Shown here in pieces: positions 42,811 to 53,739 of a stretch of 64,000 nucleotides of DNA. The notes below the pieces were generated by a model. That model saw nothing but the letters and a program-made list of their open reading frames with translations. It made no database searches and was not told the DNA's origin. The stretch is taken from assembly GCA_019915015.1 (NCBI GenBank), contig JAHBBC010000008.1, forward strand, positions 992,001-1,056,000, given 5' to 3'. The position numbers were made by a program, and so were the translations under genes. The stretch comes from Auriscalpium vulgare (lineage: Eukaryota > Basidiomycota > Agaricomycetes > Russulales > Auriscalpiaceae). The number at the start of each line of letters is the position of its first letter. Within the stretch, counting starts at the first letter, position 1.

Positions 42811-44838
42811 TCAACTGTCGGGGTCCTCGAGACAGTCATTATCCAAATCATGTGGTGCGCTGTATGTCTGATTAGCAATGCACAGACAACAATACGAGAC
42901 GAAGCGCGTACGGCCACCGGGATCCGCTATCGGCAACAGAAGGTGAGCACTGGGCAGTTTAGCGGAAAATCTTTCCAGGTGTGCGGCGCGGGCGGGCGGG
43001 CAGCGCCGCAGGTCTAACATGACAACATGCCCAGCCAGCGCACGCTCTGACAAATAGTGTGGAACCATGCGGTCGATGCGCTGCGCTCCAGGGGCGTAGC
43101 GCGCATGCAAATGGACGTCGCGTAGGTACAATGATGTCAGGGCCGGGAGCACCACTGCCATTCGGTCCGGTCAGTATATGCGACGATGGAGTGATGATAA
43201 ACGCACCATCGTTGCCGTCAGTAGGTACTCCCTGGGCCAGGACGCGGCAGAGCGCGGCAGCGCTGCTTTGCGCGGCCTCGATACTCACTACTGCGGGCAA
43301 TTTCGCAAGCGCCGCCGCCCAAGCTCCTTCGTCCCATGCAACATCCATCACGGCGAGGTGTTCCGATGCAAACACACGAACCGCCGCCGGCGTCAGCGCC
43401 CCGCGGCCCCATCGACGGCTGCCCTTCGGGAATTCGAGCGCGATGGGTGCTGTGTATGTCCGTATCGAGCCGCGCCAGGCGAGGACCAAGACGTTGGTGC
43501 TGGCCGTGATTGGGGATAACCAAGGCTCGCGGGAGGATATTGATAGCTTGGTGATGGGTTCGCCAGAGCCATGGAGAGAGGGCAGGAGGGCGGTAAAGAA
43601 AGCGGCGGGGTTCTCGTCTTGGGCGCGCAAGCAGCTTTTCGAAATGTACATACGGAACAGCGCCGTCGTCGGGAGTTTGATACGTTTTAGAAGTCGTCGG
43701 GCGTCGTCGATGGAGGACGCGAGGATCAGATGGGTTATCTGCGGCAGTTCCAGTACGTCGGCAACGGTATCGGTCTCCTCCTGTGGCACGGCGGCGGCGA
43801 AAGCAATGCTAAGGACGAGCGTTTCAAGAGCAAGCATCCTCCGCAAGGCTTCGACAACATCTTCAAGGCGTGGCTTATTCCTGTCGATGATGTCGGATGA
43901 ATGCAGCTCCAAATTGACGAGGTTGGTCAGGCATGGAGATGACCAGTCAAACGCAGAGGGCGTGACGAGGCGCAGGGCGCGAAGAACGGGAGGGGGAATA
44001 GTAAGGAAGCGTCCAGGCAGTCCCGGCGTTCTGTCGCCGCTGATTTCCATATCGAGCGCCTCTAGCATTGGGCATGCCGCAAGGGAATCGCGAAGAACAG
44101 GTTGGTCGTACCACCCCCCATGGACTATACGAAGGCTCTCCGTGCGATGGAGGTTCACGACGAGGAAGTTCAATGTGGCGGTGTTGCGGACCGATGTCGT
44201 CAATATGTCGAAGACGGCGGAGATGGAGAGGGGATGTGGTTCGGATCGGGTCAACATCAGAGAGCCCCATTTGGGGGAAGGAGGCGGAAGTACAACCGTG
44301 GTCCACAAGCGCGGGTATCCCAACGCGATCGCCCTCCATGTGCGGCAGACATGCGTGGCGCCTCGAATCCAGCCGAGCGATCTCGACGTCGTCGGATCCA
44401 GTAGAGACAACCAAACAAATACCCGTTCAACAGTCTCAGGCGGAAGGCGGGATACAGGGATGAGGGCGTTGTGCCGGGACCGCACAACCTGCAACGCACT
44501 GCGGACAGCATTTTTGTGAGTATTGTAGTGGTTTCGGACAGCGTCCAGAGCGTCTTCCAGGCTGGCCACTTCGTCGCGTCGTCCAAGGGTAATCGATTCC
44601 AACGTGTTCAGAAGCGGCGCTTCATGCTCGTCGACGGAGTGCAGTGTACTGGCGCTGCTGAGGTCGACGTCGTAGGAAGGGATGACTCCAAGCTGGGTGA
44701 GACGGGTTTCTTTGGCGTCGGCCCAGTATGAGGCGCTTTTCGCAGAGGTTTCCTCTGCGTGATGTCTATAGATGGGCGCGATCAGAGCGAGTGTAATCTA
44801 AAAAAATTATGCACGCACGTGTGAAGAGCATGGACCAT
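42811..44838 (-). CDS. F-box protein, three exons (640 aa)
   Basis: Exons are 44838-44819, 44765-43207 and 43154-42811. The 20-nt first exon is inferred because the long frame has no Met near its start: joining MVHALHT across a 53-nt GTGCGT..TAG intron gives an uninterrupted frame. Intron 2 (52 nt) has GTGCGT and a TACTGAC branch site. Domains: SYWADAKETRL, a heptad-rich segment, F-box core LIPVSRLPPETVERVFVWLS, and HVCRTWRAIALGYPRLWTTV. Leucine-rich irregular repeats follow, including YLRDVHLHARYAPG, and it ends LEDPDS. F-box proteins act as substrate adaptors of SCF ubiquitin ligases; the target is unknown. It shares layout with the gene at 51.5 kb. Confidence 0.87.
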
Positions 44839-45104
44839 TTCGGGCGACTCTAACGCCTGTCGATTGAAGATCACGATGCCTTGAGTGAAGAGAGAGGCCG
44901 GAAATGTTCAGAGCAGCTGGAGCTCAAGAGATGGTGGTTGTGGGAAGCAAAGAGCGAGTCCGAGCGCCAGAGATAGATGTTTTGCACGTTATCGATGGAG
45001 AACGAGGAGATACTGAACGGAGGTCAGAAGATTGACATTTGAGGGAGCGGCATGAACGCGGTCAGCACGATGCTGGCTTCTAACGCGGCAATACGCAGCG
45101 TACC

Positions 45105-45235
45105 TTTACCAGTCCGCCTGATAGCGATGCTACAGTGTCTGGCCCGATTCTTTGAGGCATTCACTGTGCTTAATCCACCACTTATATGACCGATTTCTCC
45201 ACCAGGGAAGTCGGAGCGGCAGGTACGAAAGTCGT
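45105..45235 (-). pseudogene. Type-2 kinase exon 1 relic
   Basis: Pieces RSDFPGG and KWWIKHSECLKESGQTL, a stop, then HRYQADW align with DFPGG..EKWWIKHREWLQESGYTL and RRYQADW of intact genes. There is a frame change between the first two pieces and a stop in place of Arg. No other exons follow. Confidence 0.75.
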
Positions 45236-45239
45236 CGTC

Positions 45240-47180
45240 GGTGCCAGAGAGCGGGTTGAACAATTGGAAAGGCAGACTGGTCCCCGCCCTCGCGATTCTT
45301 GAACCAAAGGTGCGGGATATCGTTGATGGTAGCCTCAAAGATGCGACAAGACGCTATTGTATTCATTCCGATGAGGACGAGGAAGACAGTTGGCAAGAGT
45401 GCGAACAGACCTGCGCTTTCGGCATTTGCCGACGCATATGTATGCGCCACTCGGCTTTCTTTGACGACCGCGTCCAATCTCTCTTCGTGCCCACACATCA
45501 CCAGTACACGCAGCAACGGCTCGTCGAGTATATGCACTCTATGGCAGCGAGTGAGCAGCCCGGAACAGGGCCTGCTGCCTCTTCATAAGCCATATGTGTA
45601 CGCCATGGCACACAAGCGACTTCCTGTCATGCAGGTGCGTATCAACACACTTGTGCCAACCTCATCTTTCTAAGATCTGCGCCGGAATCCAATTCCATTG
45701 CAGTGGCAGTCCTGTGATTTGCGCACTCGTTCATTTTGCCACATATGAGCGCCAGGCGTTCGCTGCAGGACCGCAGGACGTAGACGTGCGTCGCAACCTT
45801 CTTACCACACCCTGTCCTGACGCATCTACAGGATAAAGTCCTTCTATCTTCTGGCATATGTGTGCCAACGTGGGTGCGATCATGATCGATCGGGCGGTCT
45901 GCGCCGTCCGTCGCACGGCGGGAGTACGGTACGTCACACGCTACAACTCCCCCGACCCCATCGCATCCTAACACATCTCAACCTGGCCACCTCCCTACAA
46001 AAATCCTCGTTATCTGTGTCTCACAAAGCTGCACCGGACTATGACGCCTCAGCGTATCCTCCCCTCTTCCCCTCTCCCTTCATGCGGCGTCACATCTCCT
46101 CGACCTCTACGCCCAGGCCGTCTCTCGTTCATCACTTTCAACCCAGATTCTATCTTGTTCCATGCACCGGTGGATGCTTACCTTTGCGAGGACATCCGCA
46201 CCTGGTGCGTATTATTTGGTACGATGTGTGGCCCGCAAACGCACTCGAAGGTCATGCGATCGCGCGCTCATACGTCCATATATTTCCAGACTTTCCCTGC
46301 TCCTAGGCGTGGCAACAGTTTACCCCATCACCTCCGCGCTGCACTACCGCCATGCTCCAAGACGGCAGCAAACACTCGCTGAAGTTCATGGCAAGAGCGG
46401 CACCAGCTGCCCGCGCGAGTCGACGCAATACTGCTCGAAAGCAGTCGGACTGGATACGGCGAAATCACCGTGGACCCCGGGAAATCCATGTGATGCCGCG
46501 GACCGTGCCAATGCTCTGGAGAGTAGGACGCCGTCACGCCGGCGCGGAGCTTGTTCGAGGACGGGCGGGAGAACCGAGTGAAGAAGCCTTGAAAGTATGC
46601 ACCTTCTGTACACATCTCAACGTATTTCAGGTGCTCCCTATGTCGCAGAGATGCTAACCGGAACTCCTTCGTTGAATATCTACATCGCTGCACAGGTACA
46701 CTCCCTTGCGATTCGTATTTCCACCCAATTTGATCACACACGCAAGGATACATCGGCCAGAGCATCGTCCTCCATTCCAACACGATGTAGAGCAGCCCTT
46801 CGACCCCGTCACGCTCAGCAGCAAGACTTCGGCTTCTGAGGCGCGTACGCCGTCACTCGACACCGCGGTCCGGGGCTTGTCCATAAGACGAAGGGCGTGT
46901 CGGGGCCGGGAGGGCGGAAGGGTTACTGTGCGGCGGAGCTGAAGAGCGTGTATCAGAGCTGCTCGCTGAGAAGCCGTTCTGATAATCGCCCACGATGCCT
47001 CAGAAGTGGATAATGACTATCATCATCCCATGTCGTATCGTAGGCGCATTGGTCGATAAGATGTTCCCGTGAATGAACACCGACTCTGACTCTCGAGGCC
47101 AGCTCGAGGCACGTACGGTGAAGCTTGAAACTTGATCTGGGGGAATGATGAACGATGATACAGTGATACATTCGGGGCCA
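45240..47180. other. Intergenic, no supported gene
   Basis: Several overlapping short frames on both strands (for example 45241-45588 and 46162-46581 plus) have no recognised domain and no second copy in the window. Near 47160 the 3' end of the kinase gene begins. Confidence 0.35.
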
Positions 47181-47188
47181 GAAGAGTA

Positions 47189-48619
47189 TTAGACATTGGT
47201 GTTATCGCGGTCGCGAGACTGCACCTCATCGCGAGGCATGGGCACAGCCGGCGTACGTGTGATTATGTACCCAGTCGTGTAGTAGACGTGGCGTATCAAC
47301 CTGAACGGACCCAAGATGAAAGAGTCCTTCCTGCCAACAAGGCGAGAGCGGAGCTTCCAGGTCGTCAGCGCCCCGCTCACCTCCGCAAATCGGGACGCGA
47401 CGACGCCGATGGGCGGCCGCATGCTCGGGTCTTCCTGGCACATGTCCGCAACGAGAGGCTCAAGCCATTCAAAGCCGTAGTATTTCTGTTAAGAACAGTG
47501 AGAACACTTATGTATGCGCACAAGAGTCATACCTGAATGAAATCTTCACGCAGCATGTTTCCGATGTAGTAGATGTCCGTAGGGAAGGGATTGTGTAGTG
47601 GGCGGTCACGGCCAGGATGATAACCGCGAAATTCCGGCACAGACTTGTCGCCGCCCCAACGCATAGCTACCAGTGGTGGCCCAAATGCAGGATCGTAGTA
47701 GCGGGACAAGCCAAAGTCGATGAGGTAGTAGCGTGGTGGGCGTTGCGTGCGCGTGTAGGACTTGGCGATCCAGTGGAAGCTCTTGGTGCGGTTCATCTTG
47801 ACTGGGTGGAAGGAGTTTGGGTACATTCCGCTCGGATCGAGCACAATGTTCTGACCGGTGCAGTCCCTACTCGCGGTCAGATGTGTGTATTCAGCACAAT
47901 GCATACCGCTTACCTATGAGCGATGTCCAGCTCGTGCATGAATTCCATGCCCTGATATAGATCAGCACCATTTCGACCCTTCAGGTGAAGCTGAGATGGC
48001 GTACCTCAATAATCTGCGTGGCGAACGCCACAACCTCTCCGAACGTCCTAAACCGAGGATTGTCGTACGGGCGCATCCGTGGAAGAACAACGAGTGTCAT
48101 TGATAATTCCTCAAGGCGCTTTGTTTCGACGAGGGGGATGCAGTGATTCTTGGGATTCCGCCCATACTGCTCGGAGGAGAACAATTCCGTTATCTCAACT
48201 TCTTCGGGCATGTTGTCGCCACGCAGCCGTTTGAGCATAACCTGCTTATTGTCAACCATACGTGTGGCATCAATGACGAGCGGAGCCTGCGGGGGTCAGT
48301 TGTGTTACTCGGATGATGCCTCGCGGGCACTCACCATGATCCTCTGCCAATCCTCGAACCAGCTGCGCGGAAGCTTCCACCGAGGTCCAGAAAACATCCT
48401 ATCCGCATGATAACGAGGACGAAGCATGTAGCCAGCTGCCTCTATCCTCTTCTGATGCTCGGCCCAGTATCGTTCACTGTGTAGACGATGCCCTGGGTCT
48501 GCTCGAATCTGATTGGCCAAAGCTTTGCCCTGCTCTTTGAGTTGCAAGGCAAACGAGTGCGCTTGCTCAATCCTTTGATCGGCATTGGGTTCCAGATCTG
48601 AGGACGGCGAGGGGGGCAT
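47189..48619 (-). CDS. Type-1 kinase-like protein (411 aa)
   Basis: Exons are 48619-48335, 48286-48005, 47951-47914, 47866-47533 and 47485-47189. Exon 4 is 334 nt, 9 longer than usual, adding three residues in the activation segment (EFRGYHPGRDRPLHNPF). Landmarks: VMLKRL, MHELDIAHR (Asp where others have His) + DCTGQN, LIDFGLSRYYDPAFGPP, GGDKSVPEF, TDIYYIGN, DPSMRPPIGV. The start is MPPSPSSDLEP. A hydrophobic leader (MRSLAVVVRVLLWRHLLL) upstream is in another frame. Followed on its 5' side by U/X sequence. Confidence 0.85.
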
Positions 48620-48759
48620 CCTAGGAAGCGTGGGTTCAAGTTGGAGGACGAGGAAGGAGAGAGAAGTAAGTGTCGCCACAGCAGAACCCTGACAACAACA
48701 GCGAGTGATCGCATTCGCTAGCGCGCGTCAATTGGTCAAACCGGAACAAAAGCCTTATA

Positions 48760-50200
48760 GATGGTCGTTGTCGACGCGGTAGTCAGCACAGAGTTGAGCT
48801 GACCATCTAGGGGTGAGGTGGCAAGGGCAAGAAGAGTCGGGGCAAAGCAGCGGTGCATGCATGGTCTTGCAGCGCTCCTGTATCAGACGCAATGTATCTC
48901 GAGACTCCAGGCAGAGCCGGAGACACCTGTGTCGTGTCAGATAGTTAAGTTAAAAAGCGAGGCCGCGCACCATAAGCCTCCATTTAGTACGGTCCTACCA
49001 GTGAGCTGCCGCTGACAGTGAGCGTTAGAGACAGCGACGACGGCTCGCGGAGCAGGCCCGGAGTATGCCCGGCGATAAGGCCGAAGTCGCCCGATTCACC
49101 GACTTTGCTCCGCTACCCGTTTATCTTCGCCCACGCACAAGCTCTGCTGCGCTCTCCTCACTCGTCGTGAACATCGCCAGTAGCATTGCCGCGCAAGCGT
49201 TTTCCATGGAGTGCAGAGGGTGGCGTATACTGGGACCAATATGTGCGCTACAGTTTGATTTCTGGGCTATGCATGGCTTGATGATTTTCTCTCGGATTTA
49301 GGTGTCATTCGCGGACATTGTTGTCGGTGTTGGGAAAGAGGAGTTGCTGCAGTCTGATTTTGATTTGACGAGGAGAGCCAAGAGCAATGGTACGCCCCCA
49401 CAACAGCCTTCGCTCGCACGCAGTCACACAGTCTCCCCGCCAGCGCATGTCGAAGATTCTCTTTGCACGGCAAATCCTGCCATGCATTGAGGCGAGCTAT
49501 CTCGCAGTCGCGTCAGAACCCGCAGCTGCATATCTCTAAGGTCGACATCGACCGGAGAGATGAACACTGGGAGGCGTGCGGGCCGCTGTCTTGGCGAACG
49601 CACTGGACGTCGCTGGCATCGCAACGCTTGGGAAGGCTGGGCGTGCTGCCTCCATGCTGCGTGCGTAGCATATGCCCTGCCATTTGGCTCTCTAATCTCA
49701 AGCACGACGCATGCCACAGGCGCGGTACGAGATCATCGACGTATTTTTTTGGGGCGTCAGGTCTGCAAGCATGGAATAGGCGACGACGTCGGGTCGGTAC
49801 GGGAGGAAATAGGTGTAGGTTGGCAAGCGGCTGGGTCCTCATATCGCGGTGCGTTCGTCGTTCCGGCTGTATAGGTCATTGAGACTCATACGGAGTGCGC
49901 TGCTTAGCTAGCATCCGACTTCACAACGCCGCCGTCGTTATTGCAACCCACGTCATACCGCAACATCCTCTAGCATGCACTTGTCTCCCTGCGGCATCGA
50001 ATAAACGCGGCTTTGGCGTCCCACTCTGCGTCGCTCGTCATTACTTTGCGACGCAAAGCTCGCTGTCTTGATCTATGCACCTTTTTGGCCGCCGTTCTGT
50101 TCGCTCCTCCGCTCTTTGAAGCTGCTTTCTACCGAGCCCTGTTATCTATACCAGCAGCCCGCCGCGCAGTCGAAATTCACTGAGCTGTCGATTCAAGATC
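48760..50200. repeat. Partial U plus segment X, copy 4
   Basis: U-like: TCAGATAG.. and GCGAGGCCGCGCACC (48957). X-like: CCCGGAGTATGCCCGGCGA (49050), GATTCACCGACTTTGCTCCGC (49095) and ACCAATATGTGCGC (49237). It pairs best with the 20.6-kb copy. No conserved frame. Confidence 0.5.
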
Positions 50201-50829
50201 TTCTGCGAGTACACGATACGTATTTCTATATATCGATGGCAACTCTTCACGCGCTAGGACCACAGGTTATCCTGCGGTTGCAGGCAACCTGCCCTCTCTG
50301 CGCGGCCCACTGCGCCTGCTGCGTCTGGCCCGGTCTTGCGCGTACTGCACATTCCATCTTTGTATTCTCGCGTCCACTGGGCTGTATGTCTGAGGGGCCC
50401 AAACGTCTTAGTTCTCGAGCTAGACACTCCATTTTTAGTTCCAATTGTTCTGCGCAGGACGGCCGCCACAGCGGTCGCGCACTATTTCGTCTCATGCCGC
50501 GGGTCTCAGTCCCGCTGCAGTTCACGACCATCTCTGACGTCATATCGCTGTGCGGATCCTGTGCGATTACTCTGTACGCATCTTCGCGCGGCGTCTCTGT
50601 CCGCTCCGCGGGTTCGTCTGGTTCGGATGCACCGTCTTCAGTGCTGTCCCTGGGCGCACGCTCGGGTTCGCGTCTGCCCCGCGGGTGCCCGTTCTTCTAC
50701 TGAGCGGCCACCCCGCGGCCCGTGCGCGCGGTCCGGGTACGCACATTCGCCAGCGCACAGCCAAGTTCCGCAAAGAATACAAACAGTGCGCCGACGGTCA
50801 AACCGCCATACGCTCACGCCGACAGCACT

Positions 50830-51162
50830 GGGTTACGTCCGCCTCCGAGAGTCTGCGCGAGCTCGTAGTGATGGATGTTGGGTTGAAAGATGGCACATGA
50901 GCGGCGAGGCTGGAAGAGATGCCCGCCGTGCAGAGTATCGAGGCGGCGCAGAACTCCGGCGTCGCGCTCTGCCGTGGCCGCGGCGCGCGGATATACCCAA
51001 CCAAACCAAGGTGTGGACACCCTGGCGCTGCTCGACAGAGCAGATCGTTCTGTTCATACAGTCCTCTTCCCAGCGCTGACGCCGTTGAGACTGCACGACG
51101 TCAGCTTCAAAGGGCATTATGGTGAATTTGGCGCCTCTCTTGGGGATTTATTTCCGGATTAG
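50830..51162 (+). pseudogene. F-box gene C-terminal relic
   Basis: SASESLRELVVMDVGLKDGT, then TGA where the relatives have Trp, then ARLEEMPAVQSIEAAQNSGV and ALC align with the F-box gene at 51.5 kb (FASDALRELVMMDARWTEDD, LERIEAV). After an intron-like gap ending CATACAG, LFPALTPLRLHDVSFKGHY matches LPALTSLYLRDVHLHARY of the gene at 42.8 kb. It is on the plus strand, opposite to both intact F-box genes. Confidence 0.75.
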
Positions 51163-51487
51163 CTGGCTGCGCGCGCGCGCGCTGGGAGCCCTTTCAATCT
51201 TCGACGGTGGAGCGCTCACGGCCATAGGAAATATGCCAAGCTATGCGCGGCAGTGCCGCTCGCACGCATTGTGCGACAGAATGTGGACATTGAAGAACGT
51301 GCGTGAATTTCTTCTCTGCTCGCGTTCTGCCGGCTGATCCGAGAAATAGCGTACTGGATTTGGTCAATTGTGGATGCAATATTAGCTGCGCGTGCGTAAT
51401 GCTGCAACGCCGTCCAGATGGTTTAACACTATAATATTGCATGTACATGTTCGTTTGAATAGCTATGCACGGCCGTGTCGGACTGCC

Positions 51488-53715
51488 TCAAAATACTAAG
51501 CGTCGCTTTTTATGATGCGACCGATCATACGGCCCTGTCCACGTCTCCAGAATCTCGGACGCGTGCGGAACATTGTCCACATTGTCCACTTCCAGCTCAT
51601 CCACAACAACCACTGACGAGTCGGAATGGTCAGGCCCATGTGCACAGACAAGCAGTGTGTCGCACTCGCTGCCAACCAGCGGGTCGCTTGCGCCTTTATG
51701 TTTGAACGACGAGCGCCACTGAAAAGATATTGCTACATCCGGATGAGCGGTCAGATCAGAATATGTGTAGCGGTGACTATACTCACGGCCTCCAGGGTCG
51801 GTGCATGGCTCGATGATGAGCATCTTTGGCAGCACTGCGCGGACCTGAGCAAGGTCTTCGACAGGTATAAGGCCGCTGGATCTAAGGTCCAATCTTTGGA
51901 GCGGATGCCCTGCACCCGCCCGCTGCGACAGCCAATTCGACAATAGGATAATATCAGCGCCGTCGTTCGCATCCGTGCTCGACAGCCATTTGGAATTGTC
52001 GAAGCTATCATCTCGAAGCTTCAGCACTATCAGCCTGGGCACAAGATCTATATATATAAAGACGCGTTAGGATATGTTATTTCCCCACTGCGTGAAGTCA
52101 TACCTGGTGAACGCAGAGCGGTGCAGAGTGTTCCGCATGCATTCCCGACTGCTTCAATCCTCTCCAGTAGCGGGGTGGATGAAAGAGCAGTTCGCCAATC
52201 GTCCTCGGTCCATCTGGCATCCATCATGACCAGCTCTCGCAAAGCGTCGGAGGCGAATGCCTGGAACGTTGACAATGTGAGTCTGTAAGCGGCATCCTGA
52301 TGATTGTCGTCGAATTCTAGCCGAATACGCGGCGTATAGCATCGACCAGTGCCATGCCAGGCAAACATGATAACTCCGGAGAACCCAACGCATTGGAGGG
52401 ATTTTGACCATGGCGCCGTGGACGAGAATGAGAGTTTGGTAATGGGTTCAGCGTTTGGGTGGGTACCGTGAAACGCACGGATTGACGCCACGACGGCTTT
52501 GGCATCGACCGTTTCGTCCCATGGGATAACGAGTATCAGGTGAATCGATGCCATCGCAGGAATGCGTATCTTCTCGAGCAAGCGAATCACATCATTGGCA
52601 GGTGCTTTAAGGTAGAGATGAGAGAGTCGCATAAGCTCCACGGAATTTTCTTCGACTCTCCAACGTTCAAGTCCATAGATGATCGCCAGACTGAACCGCT
52701 CCAGGGAAGGCATGCGACGCAGCGCTCTGATGATGGGCTGTAATCGGGTGGCTTGACTATATTGAGTCACATCCAGACTCGTGAGGTTGGTCAAGCATGG
52801 AGCATTCCATCCAAACCCGGCGGGCATGGTGACGACGAGCACACGAAGTGCAGGAGTGTACTTGGCTGGGATCATATTGGGAAATTGCAGATGCGGGTCT
52901 TTCATCACGAGCTGTTCAAGCATCGGACAAGGGCAATCGATTGTGTCGATGTCGTTGAAAGCGTCGGTGTTCAGACGATTGATACAAAGAATCTTTGTTC
53001 TGGGGAGGTTCTTGTGGACGAGGTAGCGAACGTAGTCTGATGTGGAGTCATCTTCGGAGTCATCTTCGCCCACCGGGGCGGTGACGCTGAGCGGAGAAGA
53101 TTTAGATCGCGCATACATTGCGGAGACCCATTTCTCGGAAGGAAGAGGGAGCGAAATTGTCGTCCACAACGCAGGATATCCAAGTGCGACTTTCCGCCAA
53201 GCGTTGCAAACGTGGGTGCACGCCTCTATGCACCATACCGATTCGTGATCCGGTGGCACCTGGGCAAACAGAAGCTGGAAAATTTTCTCTAGGATTTCGT
53301 TGGGAAGGCCAGATATGGGGATGAGGGAGTTATGGAGCCGTCGGGCACGGACTATGGCCTTGAGGATGGCGGCCTCGTGCCTCCTATTGCGTTTCTGGAC
53401 GGCGGACATCGCAACCCGCAGCGCGGACTCTTCATAGCGGCGCCGTCGGGTGAATGCGGCCATGTCAGCTTCTAAGGACGTCTCGCGCTCCCGGACACGT
53501 TGTAGATCCTGGTCGATGTGGCGAGGGTACTGTGGTATAGCAGGGAATTCGGCGAGGCGTGTTGCGGCTGCGTCGGCCCAATACGATCTGGCATCCGTGG
53601 TGCCAGCGAGGCCGCGCGATCTGCACGAGTGAGACCGTTAGAACGACATCGCAAGGGTAAGTCGCAGAAAACATGCGACGCACGCAGCATCGAGATCAGC
53701 ACGCATCCGCGACAT
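51488..53715 (-). CDS. F-box protein, three exons (702 aa)
   Basis: Exons are 53715-53684, 53620-52104 and 52047-51488. The 32-nt first exon MSRMRADLDA joins across a 63-nt GTGCGT..CAG intron with a CTAAC branch site to ASRGLAGTTDARSYWADA. The second intron (56 nt) runs GTATGA..TAG. Domains: an Arg/Glu-rich predicted helix (QDLQRVRERETSLEAD), F-box core SLIPISGLPNEILEKIFQLL, HVCNAWRKVALGYPALWTTI, irregular leucine-rich repeats, and an acidic tail (VVVVDELEVDNVDNVP). It is probably an SCF substrate adaptor. It shares with the 640-aa gene both intron positions and the SYWADA motif, so the two are paralogues. Confidence 0.88.
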
Positions 53716-53739
53716 ATTCGAATTCAATACAAGTGACGA

